From positions 1 through 35,161 of the forward strand of contig NZ_MABH01000140.1 in NCBI RefSeq assembly GCF_001720585.1: a stretch of 35,161 nt of DNA, in the 5' to 3' direction. Source of the DNA: Cereibacter johrii (GTDB taxonomy: Bacteria > Pseudomonadota > Alphaproteobacteria > Rhodobacterales > Rhodobacteraceae). Position 1 is the first letter of the stretch. Each line of letters begins with the position of its first letter. Positions 1 through 8,446 of this stretch are shown one piece after another. A program made the position numbers and the translations under genes. The notes under the pieces are model-generated. The model searched no databases and had not been told where the DNA came from. It worked only from the letters and a program-made list of their open reading frames with translations.

Positions 1-57
1 CCGCTGCCCGCGCTTGCCGCCGAAGCCGAGGCGCTGATGGCGCGGCTTGCGGCATGA
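1..57 (+). CDS. C-terminal tail of an upstream gene (partial)
   Basis: Only the last 18 codons are present, ending in TGA at 55-57. The tail is rich in Ala and Leu and is too short to identify. The stop overlaps the ATG of the next gene in an ATGA arrangement, so the two genes are translationally coupled. Because the next gene is a ThiX-type ABC permease, this is probably another component of the same transporter or a thiamin-salvage gene. That is inferred from context only. Confidence 0.6.
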   Translation, partial: PLPALAAEAEALMARLAA

Positions 58-770
58 GGGCGCTGGCCACGGGCCTCGCGCTGCTGGCGCTCTGGCAGGG
101 GGTCGTGAGCCTCTCGGGCGCGCCGCCCTATATCCTGCCCGGCCCTGCCGCGGTGCTGCGCGCGCTGGCGGAGAACCGCACGATGCTCGCCCGGAACGGT
201 CTCGCCACTCTGGCCGAGATCCTGCTCGGCCTCGGGCTCGGGCTGCTGATCGGGCTGGCCGCGGGGCTGGCGACGGCGCTGTCGAGGCAGGTGGAGCGGC
301 TTCTGCGCCCGCTCCTCGTCCTCAGTCAGGCGGTGCCCGTCTTTGCGTTGGCGCCGATCCTCACGCTCTGGCTCGGCTACGGGATGGGCTCGAAGGTGGC
401 GGTGGTGGTGCTCATCACCTTCTTCCCGGTGGCCTCGGCCCTGCATGACGGGTTGCGCGCCACGCCCGAGGCCGCGCTCGATCTGGCGCGGCTCGCGCGG
501 GCGCCGCGCTGGCGGACGCTCCTGTGGCTGCGTCTGCCCCATGCGCTGCCCCATCTGGCGGCGGCTCTCCGGATTGCGGCGGTCTATGCGCCCATCGGGG
601 CGGTGATCGGCGAATGGGTGGGATCCTCGGCGGGGCTCGGCCATCTGATGCTGCTCGCCAATGCGCGGATGAAGACCGACCTCATGTTCGCGGCGCTGGC
701 GGTTCTGGCGGCGATGACGCTCGGCCTGCGCGCCGCGACGGATCGGGGCCTCCGCCGCCTCGGGCTCTGA
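54..770 (+). CDS. thiX: ABC transporter permease, ThiX-type (thiamin precursor uptake)
   Basis: A 238-residue inner-membrane permease of the BPD_transp_1 fold with about six hydrophobic segments. The EAA-type loop that docks the ATPase is visible around residues 140-165 (EAALDLARLARAP followed by a conserved Leu-rich stretch). The run SQAVPVFALAPILTLWLGYG is typical of ThiX/SsuC/TauC permeases. Members of this branch work with ThiY (periplasmic hydroxymethylpyrimidine-type binding protein) and ThiZ (ATPase). The start overlaps the previous stop (ATGA), so it is an operon member, and it appears to be the last gene because the next gene is on the other strand. The substrate assignment rests on family resemblance; a taurine/nitrate-type permease is the alternative. 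Confidence 0.7.
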   Translation: MRALATGLALLALWQGVVSLSGAPPYILPGPAAVLRALAENRTMLARNGLATLAEILLGLGLGLLIGLAAGLATALSRQVERLLRPLLVLSQAVPVFALAPILTLWLGYGMGSKVAVVVLITFFPVASALHDGLRATPEAALDLARLARAPRWRTLLWLRLPHALPHLAAALRIAAVYAPIGAVIGEWVGSSAGLGHLMLLANARMKTDLMFAALAVLAAMTLGLRAATDRGLRRLGL

Positions 771-773
771 GCC

Positions 774-2402
774 TCAGGCGGCGGAGGCCACCGGCACCCG
801 GATCTCGAAGGCCGCACCGTGGTCGGTTGCGGGCGTGCTGATCGTGCCGCCGGCCTGCCCGATGAGGCCCGCCACCATGCGCACGCCGAACCCCGCCTGC
901 GCTGTCAGCTCGAACCCCTCGGGCAGCCCCGGCCCGTCATCCTCGACCCGCAGCACGAGCGCATCGCCCTCCCGGGCACAGGCCACCCGGATATGGGGCG
1001 CGGAGCCTGCATGTTTCAGCGCGTTCGTCACCAGTTCGTTCAGGGCGAGCGAGAGGGCGATGGCACTGTCGGCCGAGACCTGCGCGCTGCCCCGCAGGTC
1101 GGCCTCGATGCGGGCGCGCCCTCCCTCGGCCCCTTCGATGGCGGCGCAGAGCACCGGCACGAACGGGCCGAAGTCCACCGTCTCGCTGGCCCCGAACTGG
1201 TGGAGCAGGTCGTAGGTCGTGGCAATGGCGCCGATCTGGCCCTGGATCCGCGCCATCCGTTCGCGCATCGCGGGCTCCTGCACCCCGCGCCGCTGCAGCG
1301 CCACGAGGCTCGAGATGAGCTGGAGGTTGTTCTTCACCCGGTGATGCACCTCGCGCAACAGCATCTCGTTCCGGGCAAGCGTGCTGCGGAGCGCACGGGT
1401 GCGCTCGGTCACGATCTCGTCGAGGTCCGCGTTCACCCGCTCCAGCTCGAAGCGGGCCTGTTCCAGCTCGCGCACCGACTGGAGAAGCCGCCAGGTGCCC
1501 CGCCGACGCTCGTCGGCGGCCACGGCGAGGATGAAGCTGGACAGCGCCACCACCGCGATCAGCGCCTGCATCGCCGCCACCCGGTCGATCCCGGCGAGAT
1601 CGACGAAGGGGCCGCGGCCGTCCATCATCGCCCAGGTCGCGACGACGGTCATCGACAGGATGGCGAGCGTGGCCCCCTTCATGCCGAAACGCAGCGCCGT
1701 CCAGACGAGGAACGGGAAGAGCAGGTAGAGCCGGCCCAGATCGGCATCGAGGCGCAGCGTCAGCACCGAGACGAAGAGAAGGCCCGCCGCAAGGACAAGC
1801 CCCTCGAGACCGCGGCCGCGGATCCGGGCCTGAGGGGCTGCGCTTGGGGCGAGCCAGACGAGAAGGGTCGTTCCCACGATCAGCAGTCCCAACCCGTCGC
1901 CGAGCCAGAACACCTGCCAGTAGTGGAGGTAATCGATCTCGGGATGGCGCAGCGCGATGAGCGCGGCTCCGGCCAGCGCCGCGGTGGCGGATGCGGCGAG
2001 CGGGGCCAGCAGCACGAAGCGGACGACGGCGGCAAGCCCGTCGAGCCGCACGGGCCCGTCGGAGAAGCGCCTGAGGAGACTGGCCGCGAGGGCGGATTCG
2101 GCGGCATTGACGGCGCCGAAGGCCACCGCCCAGGCGATCGGCAGGCTGTGCCAGGTGACGGCGACTTCGGCCGCGATGCCTCCGAGAAGGAGGAAAGGCC
2201 AGTGGCGCGGCGCGGTGGAGAGGAGAGCGGTGAGAAGCACCGCGTTCGGCGGCCAGAGCACGACCGTGCCGGTGGGCGGCATGGCCGTCACGAGGCCGAG
2301 GCGGCCCATCAGCACATATCCCGCCACCGCGAGCGGCCAGCCCAGCCACAATGGCGCGCCGGTGCCGCCGTCATCTCTCGCGGACGATCCCAACCAAGAC
2401 AC
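774..2402 (-). CDS. MASE1-domain sensor histidine kinase, HWE/HisKA_2 type
   Basis: A membrane sensor kinase of about 542 residues. The N-terminal half is a MASE1-like array of hydrophobic segments, including the hallmark VVLWPPNAVLL. A short coiled-coil linker (ELEQARFELERVNADLDEIV) follows, then a HisKA_2/HWE dimerisation domain with phosphoacceptor His near residue 353 in EVHHRVKNNLQLI. The HATPase_c domain has NELVTNALKHA (N box), EDDGPGLPEG (G1) and GFGVRMV. The GTG at 2402 is preferred because it keeps the first MASE1 helix intact; ATG 2309 would cut into that helix, and the more distal ATG at 2600 adds low-complexity Pro/Gly/Arg sequence. No response regulator lies beside it, so it is an orphan kinase. 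It ends 3 bp from the stop of the convergent thiX. The signal sensed is unknown. Confidence 0.8.
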   Translation of the reverse strand: MSWLGSSARDDGGTGAPLWLGWPLAVAGYVLMGRLGLVTAMPPTGTVVLWPPNAVLLTALLSTAPRHWPFLLLGGIAAEVAVTWHSLPIAWAVAFGAVNAAESALAASLLRRFSDGPVRLDGLAAVVRFVLLAPLAASATAALAGAALIALRHPEIDYLHYWQVFWLGDGLGLLIVGTTLLVWLAPSAAPQARIRGRGLEGLVLAAGLLFVSVLTLRLDADLGRLYLLFPFLVWTALRFGMKGATLAILSMTVVATWAMMDGRGPFVDLAGIDRVAAMQALIAVVALSSFILAVAADERRRGTWRLLQSVRELEQARFELERVNADLDEIVTERTRALRSTLARNEMLLREVHHRVKNNLQLISSLVALQRRGVQEPAMRERMARIQGQIGAIATTYDLLHQFGASETVDFGPFVPVLCAAIEGAEGGRARIEADLRGSAQVSADSAIALSLALNELVTNALKHAGSAPHIRVACAREGDALVLRVEDDGPGLPEGFELTAQAGFGVRMVAGLIGQAGGTISTPATDHGAAFEIRVPVASAA

Positions 2403-2920
2403 TCCGAACCCTTTCCGACCCGCGGCCCACAGTTGCCGGAAGGCGAGGGAATTGCCAGACCTTCCTGAAGGTCGAGCCGCCCCGACGTCTCGGCCGGCAC
2501 CGGGAAAGCCGCCTCGGATGTCCGACGAGGGCAGGGGGCAGACGCGAAGGGATCCGCGCGGGCCCGTGCAGGGTGGCGGGTCCGCACCGGGACCGGCCAC
2601 CCCGCTCTCACGCCCCTCGGGGCGCGCCGCCAGACGCTCGCGCCCCCGAGGGCGGCGCCGGCGGGGTTACCTGCAAGCCGTCACTGTCTCACGTCGAACG
2701 GGATCGCACGGCCCCAAGAGAGTCGCGCAGACGGCGGATCGCCGCAGGCGGCATCGGATCCTTTCGTCCGGGGCCGCTCCCCGCCGCGCGGGCTCTCCGC
2801 CCGCGGCACCCGATCCGCGGCGCGCTTCGACGGGCAGACCCAAGGCCCTCCGGGGCCACGGCGGGCGGCGACTGCCCTTGTCATGCTCTCCGGTGCGGAG
2901 ACCGTTCCCCCGATGACCCG
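2403..2920. other. Gene-free interval upstream of the kinase
   Basis: I see no convincing gene in this ~520 bp. The open frames crossing it are Arg/Pro/Gly-rich and have no recognisable domain. It holds the leader of the kinase gene (minus strand) and the 3' flank of the EamA gene. A perfect 7-2-7 inverted repeat, GACCTTCCTGAAGGTC, lies at 2458-2473, about 56 bp upstream of the chosen kinase start, and could be an operator. A TCTCCG/CGGAGA hairpin at 2887-2901, just past the EamA stop, could help end that transcript. A GC hairpin (CGCCCC/GGGGCG) sits at 2611-2624. Confidence 0.4.
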
Positions 2921-3865
2921 CTAGCGCGGCGGCAGCAGGCGGGGGCGCTCGCGACGGTCGTGCAGCATCACCGTCACCAGCCCCGCCACGATCAGCGCGG
3001 TGGCCAGCAGGAAGCCCGGCGTCAGCGGCTCGCGGAGAAGCGCCGCGCCGAGGGCCGCGGCGAAGACCGGCGAGAGGAGCGACATGGCGCCGAGCCGCGA
3101 GGCGAGATAGCGCTGGAGCAGCCAGAACCAGACCAGATAACTCGCGAAACAGACGATCACCGTCTGATAGAAGGTCAGAAGCCAGAGATCGAGGCCTCCC
3201 TCCCAGCCGGTCCGGCCCTCTGCCAGCACCACGGGCCAGGCGCAGAGCGCGCCGCCCAGAAGCTGATAGAACAGGGTCTGGGCGAAGGGCGCGCCGGACA
3301 GCCGGGTGAGCCGGACGGCGACGGTGGTCATCCCCCAGCAGAAGCCCGCCAGCAGCGCGCAGAGCGAGCCCGCGAGAAGAAGCGCCGCGCCCTCCTCGCC
3401 GCGCAGCGCCTCGCCCGGGCGCAGGAAGATCACCACCACCCCCGCGAAGCTGACCAGGCAGCCTGTCCACTGCCGCCCCGTCAGCCGCTCTTCGCGCAGC
3501 GTGAGATGCAGCGACACGGCCACGAAGAGCGGCGCGGTATAGAGCAGGATCGACATGAGGCCCGAGCCGACATGGCGCAGCCCGATGCCCACGAAGAGAT
3601 ATTCGACGCCGAAGAGGGCGCCCACCAGCAGCCCCTCGCGCCAGGTCAGGCCGGCAAGCCAGCGGTCGCGGCGCCAGAAGCGGCTGTAGGCCCAGACCAG
3701 CACCGCCGCCCCGCTGGAGCGGACGGCCACCTGCAGCAGAGGGTCGGCCGCGCCCGCCATCGCCTTCATCGCAACCTGCTGGAACCCCCAGACAAGGCAC
3801 AGGCCCAGCATGATCGCGAGCCCCGCGGCATCCAGAGGGCGGACGGTGCGGCGGGCCTGCGCCAT
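2921..3865 (-). CDS. DMT-superfamily (EamA) membrane exporter
   Basis: A 314-residue inner-membrane protein with about ten hydrophobic segments arranged as two EamA repeats. The first repeat opens with LGLCLVWGFQQVAMKA (the G-x-x-[FW] pattern of the family) and the second with LLAGFCWGMTTVAVRL. Length and layout are normal for drug/metabolite transporters, which usually export amino acids or metabolites. It lies 6 bp downstream of the XRE-cupin regulator on the same strand, so the two are probably cotranscribed. The regulator may therefore control an exporter for a compound related to the one handled by the divergent hyu operon. The substrate is not predictable. Confidence 0.85.
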   Translation of the reverse strand: MAQARRTVRPLDAAGLAIMLGLCLVWGFQQVAMKAMAGAADPLLQVAVRSSGAAVLVWAYSRFWRRDRWLAGLTWREGLLVGALFGVEYLFVGIGLRHVGSGLMSILLYTAPLFVAVSLHLTLREERLTGRQWTGCLVSFAGVVVIFLRPGEALRGEEGAALLLAGSLCALLAGFCWGMTTVAVRLTRLSGAPFAQTLFYQLLGGALCAWPVVLAEGRTGWEGGLDLWLLTFYQTVIVCFASYLVWFWLLQRYLASRLGAMSLLSPVFAAALGAALLREPLTPGFLLATALIVAGLVTVMLHDRRERPRLLPPR

Positions 3866-3871
3866 CGCGCT

Positions 3872-4507
3872 CTAGAGCTCGCCGGAGGCGGCAGGGTCGG
3901 GGCTCGGCTCGGCGGCCGCAGGCTCCAGCGGCGGCAGGCCGTTCAGGCGGGACTTGGTGTTGATCCAGAGAACCTCGGCGCGGCTGCCGCCGCGATTCTC
4001 GAAACGGTGCGGCAGCTGGCTGTCGAAGGCGAAGCAGTCGCCCGCCGAGAGCACATGGGTGCGCCCGTCGACCTCGAGATTGAGCGAGCCCGACAGGATG
4101 TAGCCCACATCGATCCCCTCGTGCCGATAGAAGCCCGCGCCGGACTTGCTGCCGGGCTCCATCACCACGGTCATGAGCTGCATGGCATCGAAGCTGCGCG
4201 GCGTGACCAGCGTCTTCGTCATGCCGGGCTCGGTCACCGTCAGCTGCACGCCCTGTCCTGAGCGGACGATCATCTGGTCGTGCTCGGGGTTGTGCTGGTC
4301 GGGCATCTCGAGCAGCCAGAAGGGCGGCACGCCCAGGGCCTGCGAGATCCGCTCGATCGTGCGCAGCGAGGGCCGGCCCAGGCCGCGCTCGAGCTGGCTG
4401 AGCGTCCCCACGGAGACGCCCGACCGTTCCGACAGGCCGGACAGCGAGAGGGCGAGGTTCTTCCGGATCTGACGCAGGCGCTGGCCGATCAGATGGTTGG
4501 AATTCAT
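3872..4507 (-). CDS. XRE-family regulator with C-terminal cupin sensor domain
   Basis: A 211-residue transcription factor. The N-terminal helix-turn-helix (residues ~8-65, including LSERSGVSVGTLSQLERG) is followed by a cupin_2 domain (residues ~105-180, with GFYRHEGIDVGYILSG and AGDCFAFDSQLPHRFEN). This is the architecture of PuuR-like repressors, in which the cupin binds a small metabolite. The ATG at 4507 is chosen because HTH homology starts there and a GGAG sits about 10 nt upstream; the frame extends further upstream but crosses the AT-rich control region. It is divergent from the hyu operon and shares a control region carrying repeated GGAAACTG-type boxes. It probably represses itself and controls the operon. 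Confidence 0.85.
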   Translation of the reverse strand: MNSNHLIGQRLRQIRKNLALSLSGLSERSGVSVGTLSQLERGLGRPSLRTIERISQALGVPPFWLLEMPDQHNPEHDQMIVRSGQGVQLTVTEPGMTKTLVTPRSFDAMQLMTVVMEPGSKSGAGFYRHEGIDVGYILSGSLNLEVDGRTHVLSAGDCFAFDSQLPHRFENRGGSRAEVLWINTKSRLNGLPPLEPAAAEPSPDPAASGEL

Positions 4508-4604
4508 GAGCGCAAGCTCCGGTTTGGAACGGACACGAACGCGGCGGCAGCCGCCAAGGCTCCGCCGCAGAGCGCGGGGGATCGTCGGGAGCCCCCGCGC
4601 CAAC

Positions 4605-4667
4605 GGGAAACTGCCAGTTTCCAAGGCATAAGCATGGAAAAACTGAAAGTAAATCTGGAAAACTTCA
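4605..4667. promoter_or_regulatory. Cluster of GGAAA(A)ACTG operator boxes
   Basis: A perfect 8-1-8 palindrome, GGAAACTGCCAGTTTCC, lies at 4606-4622. Two more copies of the half-site follow in one orientation: TGGAAAAACTG at 4635-4645 and TGGAAAACTT at 4656-4665. The cluster sits in an unusually AT-rich island of this GC-rich DNA, between the regulator (minus strand) and hyuA (plus strand). The palindrome lies just downstream of the regulator's likely -10 box, where it would suit autorepression. The other boxes lie upstream of the hyuA -35 box. That the XRE-cupin protein binds them is an inference. Confidence 0.6.
4625..4653 (-). promoter_or_regulatory. Candidate promoter of the XRE-cupin regulator
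   Basis: On the minus strand TTTACT (4653-4648) and TATGCC (4630-4625) are separated by 17 bp, a sigma-70-like arrangement. The predicted start point falls within the GGAAACTG palindrome. The boxes match the consensus only partly, so this is a moderate call. Confidence 0.4.
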
Positions 4668-4685
4668 TCAAAAAGAAAATAATCA

Positions 4686-4714
4686 TTGATGACTGGCAAA
4701 AAAATGAATTTAAT
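4686..4714 (+). promoter_or_regulatory. Candidate sigma-70-type promoter of the hyu operon
   Basis: TTGATG (4686-4691) and TTTAAT (4709-4714) are spaced by exactly 17 bp in the AT-rich intergenic stretch, the best -35/-10 pair there. Transcription would start near 4721. That leaves a 25-nt leader with a GGGAGGGG ribosome-binding site ahead of the ATG at 4747, and it argues against the upstream ATG at 4723. Confidence 0.55.
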
Positions 4715-4746
4715 CGGTCAAAATGTTCAACGAAGCGGGAGGGGCG

Positions 4747-6765
4747 ATGCGAGTCGGAGTGGAAGTGGGCGGGACCTTCACCGATCTGGTGGCGGTCGAG
4801 GACGGCCGCATCGTGCTGACGAAGGTGCCGAGCACGCCGCACAGCCCGGACATCGGCGTGATGAACGCGGTGGAGGGGGCGGGCCTTGCGCTCGAGAGCT
4901 CGCGGGATTTCGTGCATGGCTCCACGGTCGCGACCAACGCGCTGCTCGAGCGGAAGGGGGCGAAGGTCGCCTTCATCACCACCGAAGGGTTCCGCGACAT
5001 CCTGCATCTGCAGCGCCATGACCGGCTGAACATCTACGACCTGCGCTACCAGCGCCCGGTGCCGGTCGTCGAGCGGCGCGACTGTTTCGAGGTGACCGAG
5101 CGGGTCGATGCCGCGGGCGAGGTGATCCTGCCGCTCGATGTGGAGGCTGCCGCGGCCGATCTCGTGCCGCGGCTGCGGGCGGGCGACTATCAGGCGGTGG
5201 GGATCTGCCTTCTCTCCTCCTACGCCAATCCCGATCACGAGCGGGCGCTTCAGGCGGCCCTCGAGGCGGCTCTGCCGGGCGCCTTCGTCACCTGCTCCTC
5301 CGACGTCAGCCGCGAATTCCGCGAGTTCGAGCGCGCCTCGACCACGACGCTGGCCGCCTATGTGCAGCCGGTGATCGACGCCTATCTTCTGCGCCTCGAA
5401 GAGAAACTGTCCGAGCGCGGCTTCGGCCAGCGGCTGTCCGTCATGCAGTCGAACGGCGGGCGCCTGCCCGTCACGGGGATGCGGCGCAATGCGATCTCGG
5501 CGCTCTTCTCGGGGCCCGCGGCGGGCGTGGTCGGCGCCACGCGGCAGGCCTCGCGCTCGGGCGCGGGCAATCTCATCACCTTCGACATGGGCGGCACCTC
5601 GACCGACGTCTGCCTCGTGACCGAAGGGCGGCCCGGCATCTCGCCCGACACGGTGCTCGACGGGCTGCCGGTGCGCACGCCGGTCCTCGACATCGCGACC
5701 ATCGGCGCGGGCGGCGGCAGCCTGATCTGGATCGACGATGGCGGCATGCTGCGCGTGGGCCCCCGCAGTGCGGGCGCCGTGCCGGGGCCGGCCTGCTACA
5801 ACCGCGGCGGAACGCTGCCCACCATCACCGACGCGCATGTGATCCGCGGCACCATCCGGCCCGAGGCCTTCCTCGGCGGCACGATGGAGATCCTGCGCGA
5901 GAAGTCCGAGGCGGCCTTCGCCCCGCTCGCCGAACGTCTGGGCATGAGTGTTCCGCAGGCGGCCAATGCGGCGCTGCGGCTGGCGGCGGCCAATATCGTG
6001 CGGGCGATCCAGCTCATCTCGACCGAGAAGGGCCACGATCCGCGCGACTATGCGCTGGTGCCCTTCGGCGGGGCCGGGCCCCTGATGGCGGTCGAGGTGG
6101 CCGAGGAGCTCGGGCTCGACCGTGTCCTCGTTCCGCCGAACGCGGGCGTTCTCTCGGCCTACGGGCTGATCGCCTCGGACTTCTCGAAGATCTACACGAT
6201 CACCCGCCGCACGCCGGTGGATGCGGCGGCCTCCGACGTGGTGCGCGGCCTCTATGCGCAGATGGTGGCCGAGGCCGAGGGCGATTTCCGCGACTATGGC
6301 ATCGCGGGCGCCTTGAGCTTCAAGTTCGTTGCCGACATGCGCTTCGTGGGTCAGGCCTTCGAGATCGCCGTGGACATCGACCGCGAGGCGCTGCCAGGGC
6401 TGACCCGCGAGCAGCTGGTCGAGGATTTCATCGCGGCCCACCACCGGGTCTATCTGCACGGCGCCTCGGCCCGTCAGGCCATCGAGATCGTGGGCTTCCG
6501 CCTCGAGGCGACCCGGCCCATCGAGAGCCTGCCGCTCTTGAGCGAGAAGGAGCTGCCCGACCGGCCCGCCCGCCAGACCGCCCAGCTGCACACGAACGAG
6601 GGGCCGCGCGACGTGCTGGTGGTGAGCGCCCCCTCGCTTGCCCCCGACGCCCCGGTCGAGGGCCCGGCGCTGATCGAGGGCTATTCGACGACGACGCTGG
6701 TGCCCGCCGGCTGGACCGCGGTCCGCGACGGGAACGACAATTTCATCGTGAGCAGGAAGGGCTGA
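4747..6765 (+). CDS. hyuA: Hydantoinase/oxoprolinase family protein, subunit A (HyuA-like)
   Basis: 672 residues, normal for HyuA. The N-terminal Hydant_A_N domain opens with the ATPase phosphate-binding loop VGGTFTDLV and has HGSTVATNALLERKG. The central Hydantoinase_A domain has the second actin-fold loop ITFDMGGTSTDVCLV (~residues 283-297), DIATIGAGGGSLIW and VPFGGAGPL. Family members couple ATP hydrolysis to ring opening of hydantoins, 5-oxoproline or related lactams/amides, and act with a HyuB partner in the cytoplasm. The ATG at 4747 is chosen for its GGGAGGGG ribosome-binding site and because homology starts at once. It is the first gene of a seven-gene operon. The exact substrate cannot be read from sequence; acetophenone- or acetone-carboxylase relatives are alternatives. 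Confidence 0.85.
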   Translation: MRVGVEVGGTFTDLVAVEDGRIVLTKVPSTPHSPDIGVMNAVEGAGLALESSRDFVHGSTVATNALLERKGAKVAFITTEGFRDILHLQRHDRLNIYDLRYQRPVPVVERRDCFEVTERVDAAGEVILPLDVEAAAADLVPRLRAGDYQAVGICLLSSYANPDHERALQAALEAALPGAFVTCSSDVSREFREFERASTTTLAAYVQPVIDAYLLRLEEKLSERGFGQRLSVMQSNGGRLPVTGMRRNAISALFSGPAAGVVGATRQASRSGAGNLITFDMGGTSTDVCLVTEGRPGISPDTVLDGLPVRTPVLDIATIGAGGGSLIWIDDGGMLRVGPRSAGAVPGPACYNRGGTLPTITDAHVIRGTIRPEAFLGGTMEILREKSEAAFAPLAERLGMSVPQAANAALRLAAANIVRAIQLISTEKGHDPRDYALVPFGGAGPLMAVEVAEELGLDRVLVPPNAGVLSAYGLIASDFSKIYTITRRTPVDAAASDVVRGLYAQMVAEAEGDFRDYGIAGALSFKFVADMRFVGQAFEIAVDIDREALPGLTREQLVEDFIAAHHRVYLHGASARQAIEIVGFRLEATRPIESLPLLSEKELPDRPARQTAQLHTNEGPRDVLVVSAPSLAPDAPVEGPALIEGYSTTTLVPAGWTAVRDGNDNFIVSRKG

Positions 6766-6768
6766 TCC

Positions 6769-8445
6769 ATGGCGCTCGATCCCACCGATTACGCGGTCAT
6801 CAGCCAGGCGCTGGCCGCCGCCGCCCGCGAGATGGGCGAGAAGCTGATCCGCTCGGCCTTCTCGACCATCCTGCGCGAGGCCCGCGACGGCTCGGCCGCG
6901 CTTCTGGACCGCGACGGCAACACCATCGCGCAGGCCGAGCTGATCCCGATGCAGCTCGGCACCATCGGCTCGGTCTTTCAGGCCTGCGCCGAGACCTACG
7001 ATCTCGACAGCCTGACCGAGGATGATTTCTTCATCATCAACGACCCCTATTCGGGCGGCCAGCACCTGCAGGACATCTTCTTCTTCAGCCCGATCTTCCA
7101 CGAGGGCCAGCGCGTGGGCTTTGCGGCCTCGGTGGCCCACCATCTCGACATCGGCGGCGGCTCGCCGGGCCTCAGCCCCAATGCGCGGGACGTCCATTCC
7201 GAAGGGATCGTGATCCCGCCGACGAAATTCTCCTACAGCCGCGACTGGAACGGCGGCATCCTCGAGAAATTCCTGCGCGCCAACGTCCGGACGCCGCTGC
7301 AGACCATGGGGGATTGCGATGCCCAGATCGCCTCGAACCGGGTGGGCGCGCGCCGCGTGGGCGAGCTCTGCAGCAAATACGGCGCGGCCAGGGTCATGGA
7401 GGTGATGACCGAGTTCCAGAACTATTCGGAGCGCCGCTTCCGCGCGGGCATCGCGGCCGCCCCCGACGGCGTCTACCACGGCGAGGATTTCATCGACGAC
7501 GACGGGATCGGCTCGGAGCCGGTCCGGGTGCGCGCCAAGGTGACCATCGCGGGCGACCGGATCGAGGTGGATTACGAGGGCACCGACGCGCAGGTCCGCA
7601 CGCTGCTGAACGCGCCGCTCGCCGCCACCATGTCGGCCACCGTTTCCTGCGTGAAGAGCGTCCTGACCTCGCCCGACATTCCCTTCAACGCGGGCGTGAG
7701 CCGCGCGATCTCTGTCAAGGTGCCCAAGGGCACCATCCTGAACCCGCACTATCCCGCCCCGGTGCGGGCGCGGATGAACATCTGCTACCGCGCCTACAAT
7801 GCGACGATGAAGGCGCTGGCGCAGGCTGTCCCCGATCAGGTGATCGCCAGCGGCTTCGACACCACCACCTCGGGCTGCCTGTCGTGGCTCGGGCCGACCG
7901 GCTTCTCGGTCTATCTCGAGATCTACGGCGGCGGCTACGGCGCCTCGTCGAGCGCCAACGGCTGCGACGCCATCGACATGCCGATGGCCAACTGCGCCAA
8001 CACGCCGGTCGAGGCCATCGATCAGGACTATTCCTTCTTCCGGGTCGAGCGCTATGCGCTGGAGCCCGAGGCCTACGGCCACGGCGCACACCGCGGCGGC
8101 GCGGGCTTCCAGAAGGCCTTCCGCATCCTGGAGGACAATGCGACGGTCGCGCTCTATTCCGACCGGTTCCGGAGCGAGCCGCAGCCGCTGTTCGGCGGCA
8201 CGCCCGGCACGCGCGGCGCCTGCGAGATCCACCGCAATGGCGAGATCATCCGCTTGGGCTCCAAGGACATGCGCGACCTGCAGAAGGGCGATCTCGTGGT
8301 CTTCCGGCTGGGCGGCGGCGCGGGCTATGGCGCGCCCGCCGACCGGGCGCTGGCCGAGATCGAGACCGACATCGCGAACGGGATGCTGAGCGAGGAGACC
8401 GCGCGCCGGATCTATCCGCAATTCGCCGGCCGGGGCGGGGCCTGA
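6769..8445 (+). CDS. hyuB: Hydantoinase/oxoprolinase family protein, subunit B (HyuB-like)
   Basis: 558 residues of a single Hydantoinase_B domain of usual length. Conserved features include REARDGSAALLDRDGN near the N-terminus, NDPYSGGQHLQDIFFF (~residues 87-102), AHHLDIGG (probable metal ligands), and the Gly-rich GGAGFQKAFRI and GGGAGYGAPADR near the C-terminus. It forms the catalytic complex with HyuA, which supplies ATP-dependent activation. It starts 3 bp after the hyuA stop, with AGGAAGG upstream. Together the pair probably opens a cyclic amide or a gamma-glutamyl-type substrate imported by the TRAP system encoded downstream. Confidence 0.85.
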   Translation: MALDPTDYAVISQALAAAAREMGEKLIRSAFSTILREARDGSAALLDRDGNTIAQAELIPMQLGTIGSVFQACAETYDLDSLTEDDFFIINDPYSGGQHLQDIFFFSPIFHEGQRVGFAASVAHHLDIGGGSPGLSPNARDVHSEGIVIPPTKFSYSRDWNGGILEKFLRANVRTPLQTMGDCDAQIASNRVGARRVGELCSKYGAARVMEVMTEFQNYSERRFRAGIAAAPDGVYHGEDFIDDDGIGSEPVRVRAKVTIAGDRIEVDYEGTDAQVRTLLNAPLAATMSATVSCVKSVLTSPDIPFNAGVSRAISVKVPKGTILNPHYPAPVRARMNICYRAYNATMKALAQAVPDQVIASGFDTTTSGCLSWLGPTGFSVYLEIYGGGYGASSSANGCDAIDMPMANCANTPVEAIDQDYSFFRVERYALEPEAYGHGAHRGGAGFQKAFRILEDNATVALYSDRFRSEPQPLFGGTPGTRGACEIHRNGEIIRLGSKDMRDLQKGDLVVFRLGGGAGYGAPADRALAEIETDIANGMLSEETARRIYPQFAGRGGA

Positions 8446-8446
8446 G

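Noticed and set aside
819-4261. Long plus-strand frames opposite the kinase and EamA genes
   Set aside because: The residue composition is that of antisense GC-rich DNA, whereas the minus-strand genes have complete domain motifs.
4723-4746. An upstream start for hyuA at ATG 4723
   Set aside because: It would lie almost at the predicted transcription start with no ribosome-binding site, whereas ATG 4747 has GGGAGGGG upstream and begins directly at the conserved domain.
4504-8421. A very long minus-strand open frame (about 1300 codons) opposite hyuA-hyuB
   Set aside because: Its product is Arg/Gly/Ala/His-rich low-complexity sequence with no domain. It mirrors the third-position GC bias of the clear hyuA and hyuB genes, so it is an antisense shadow.
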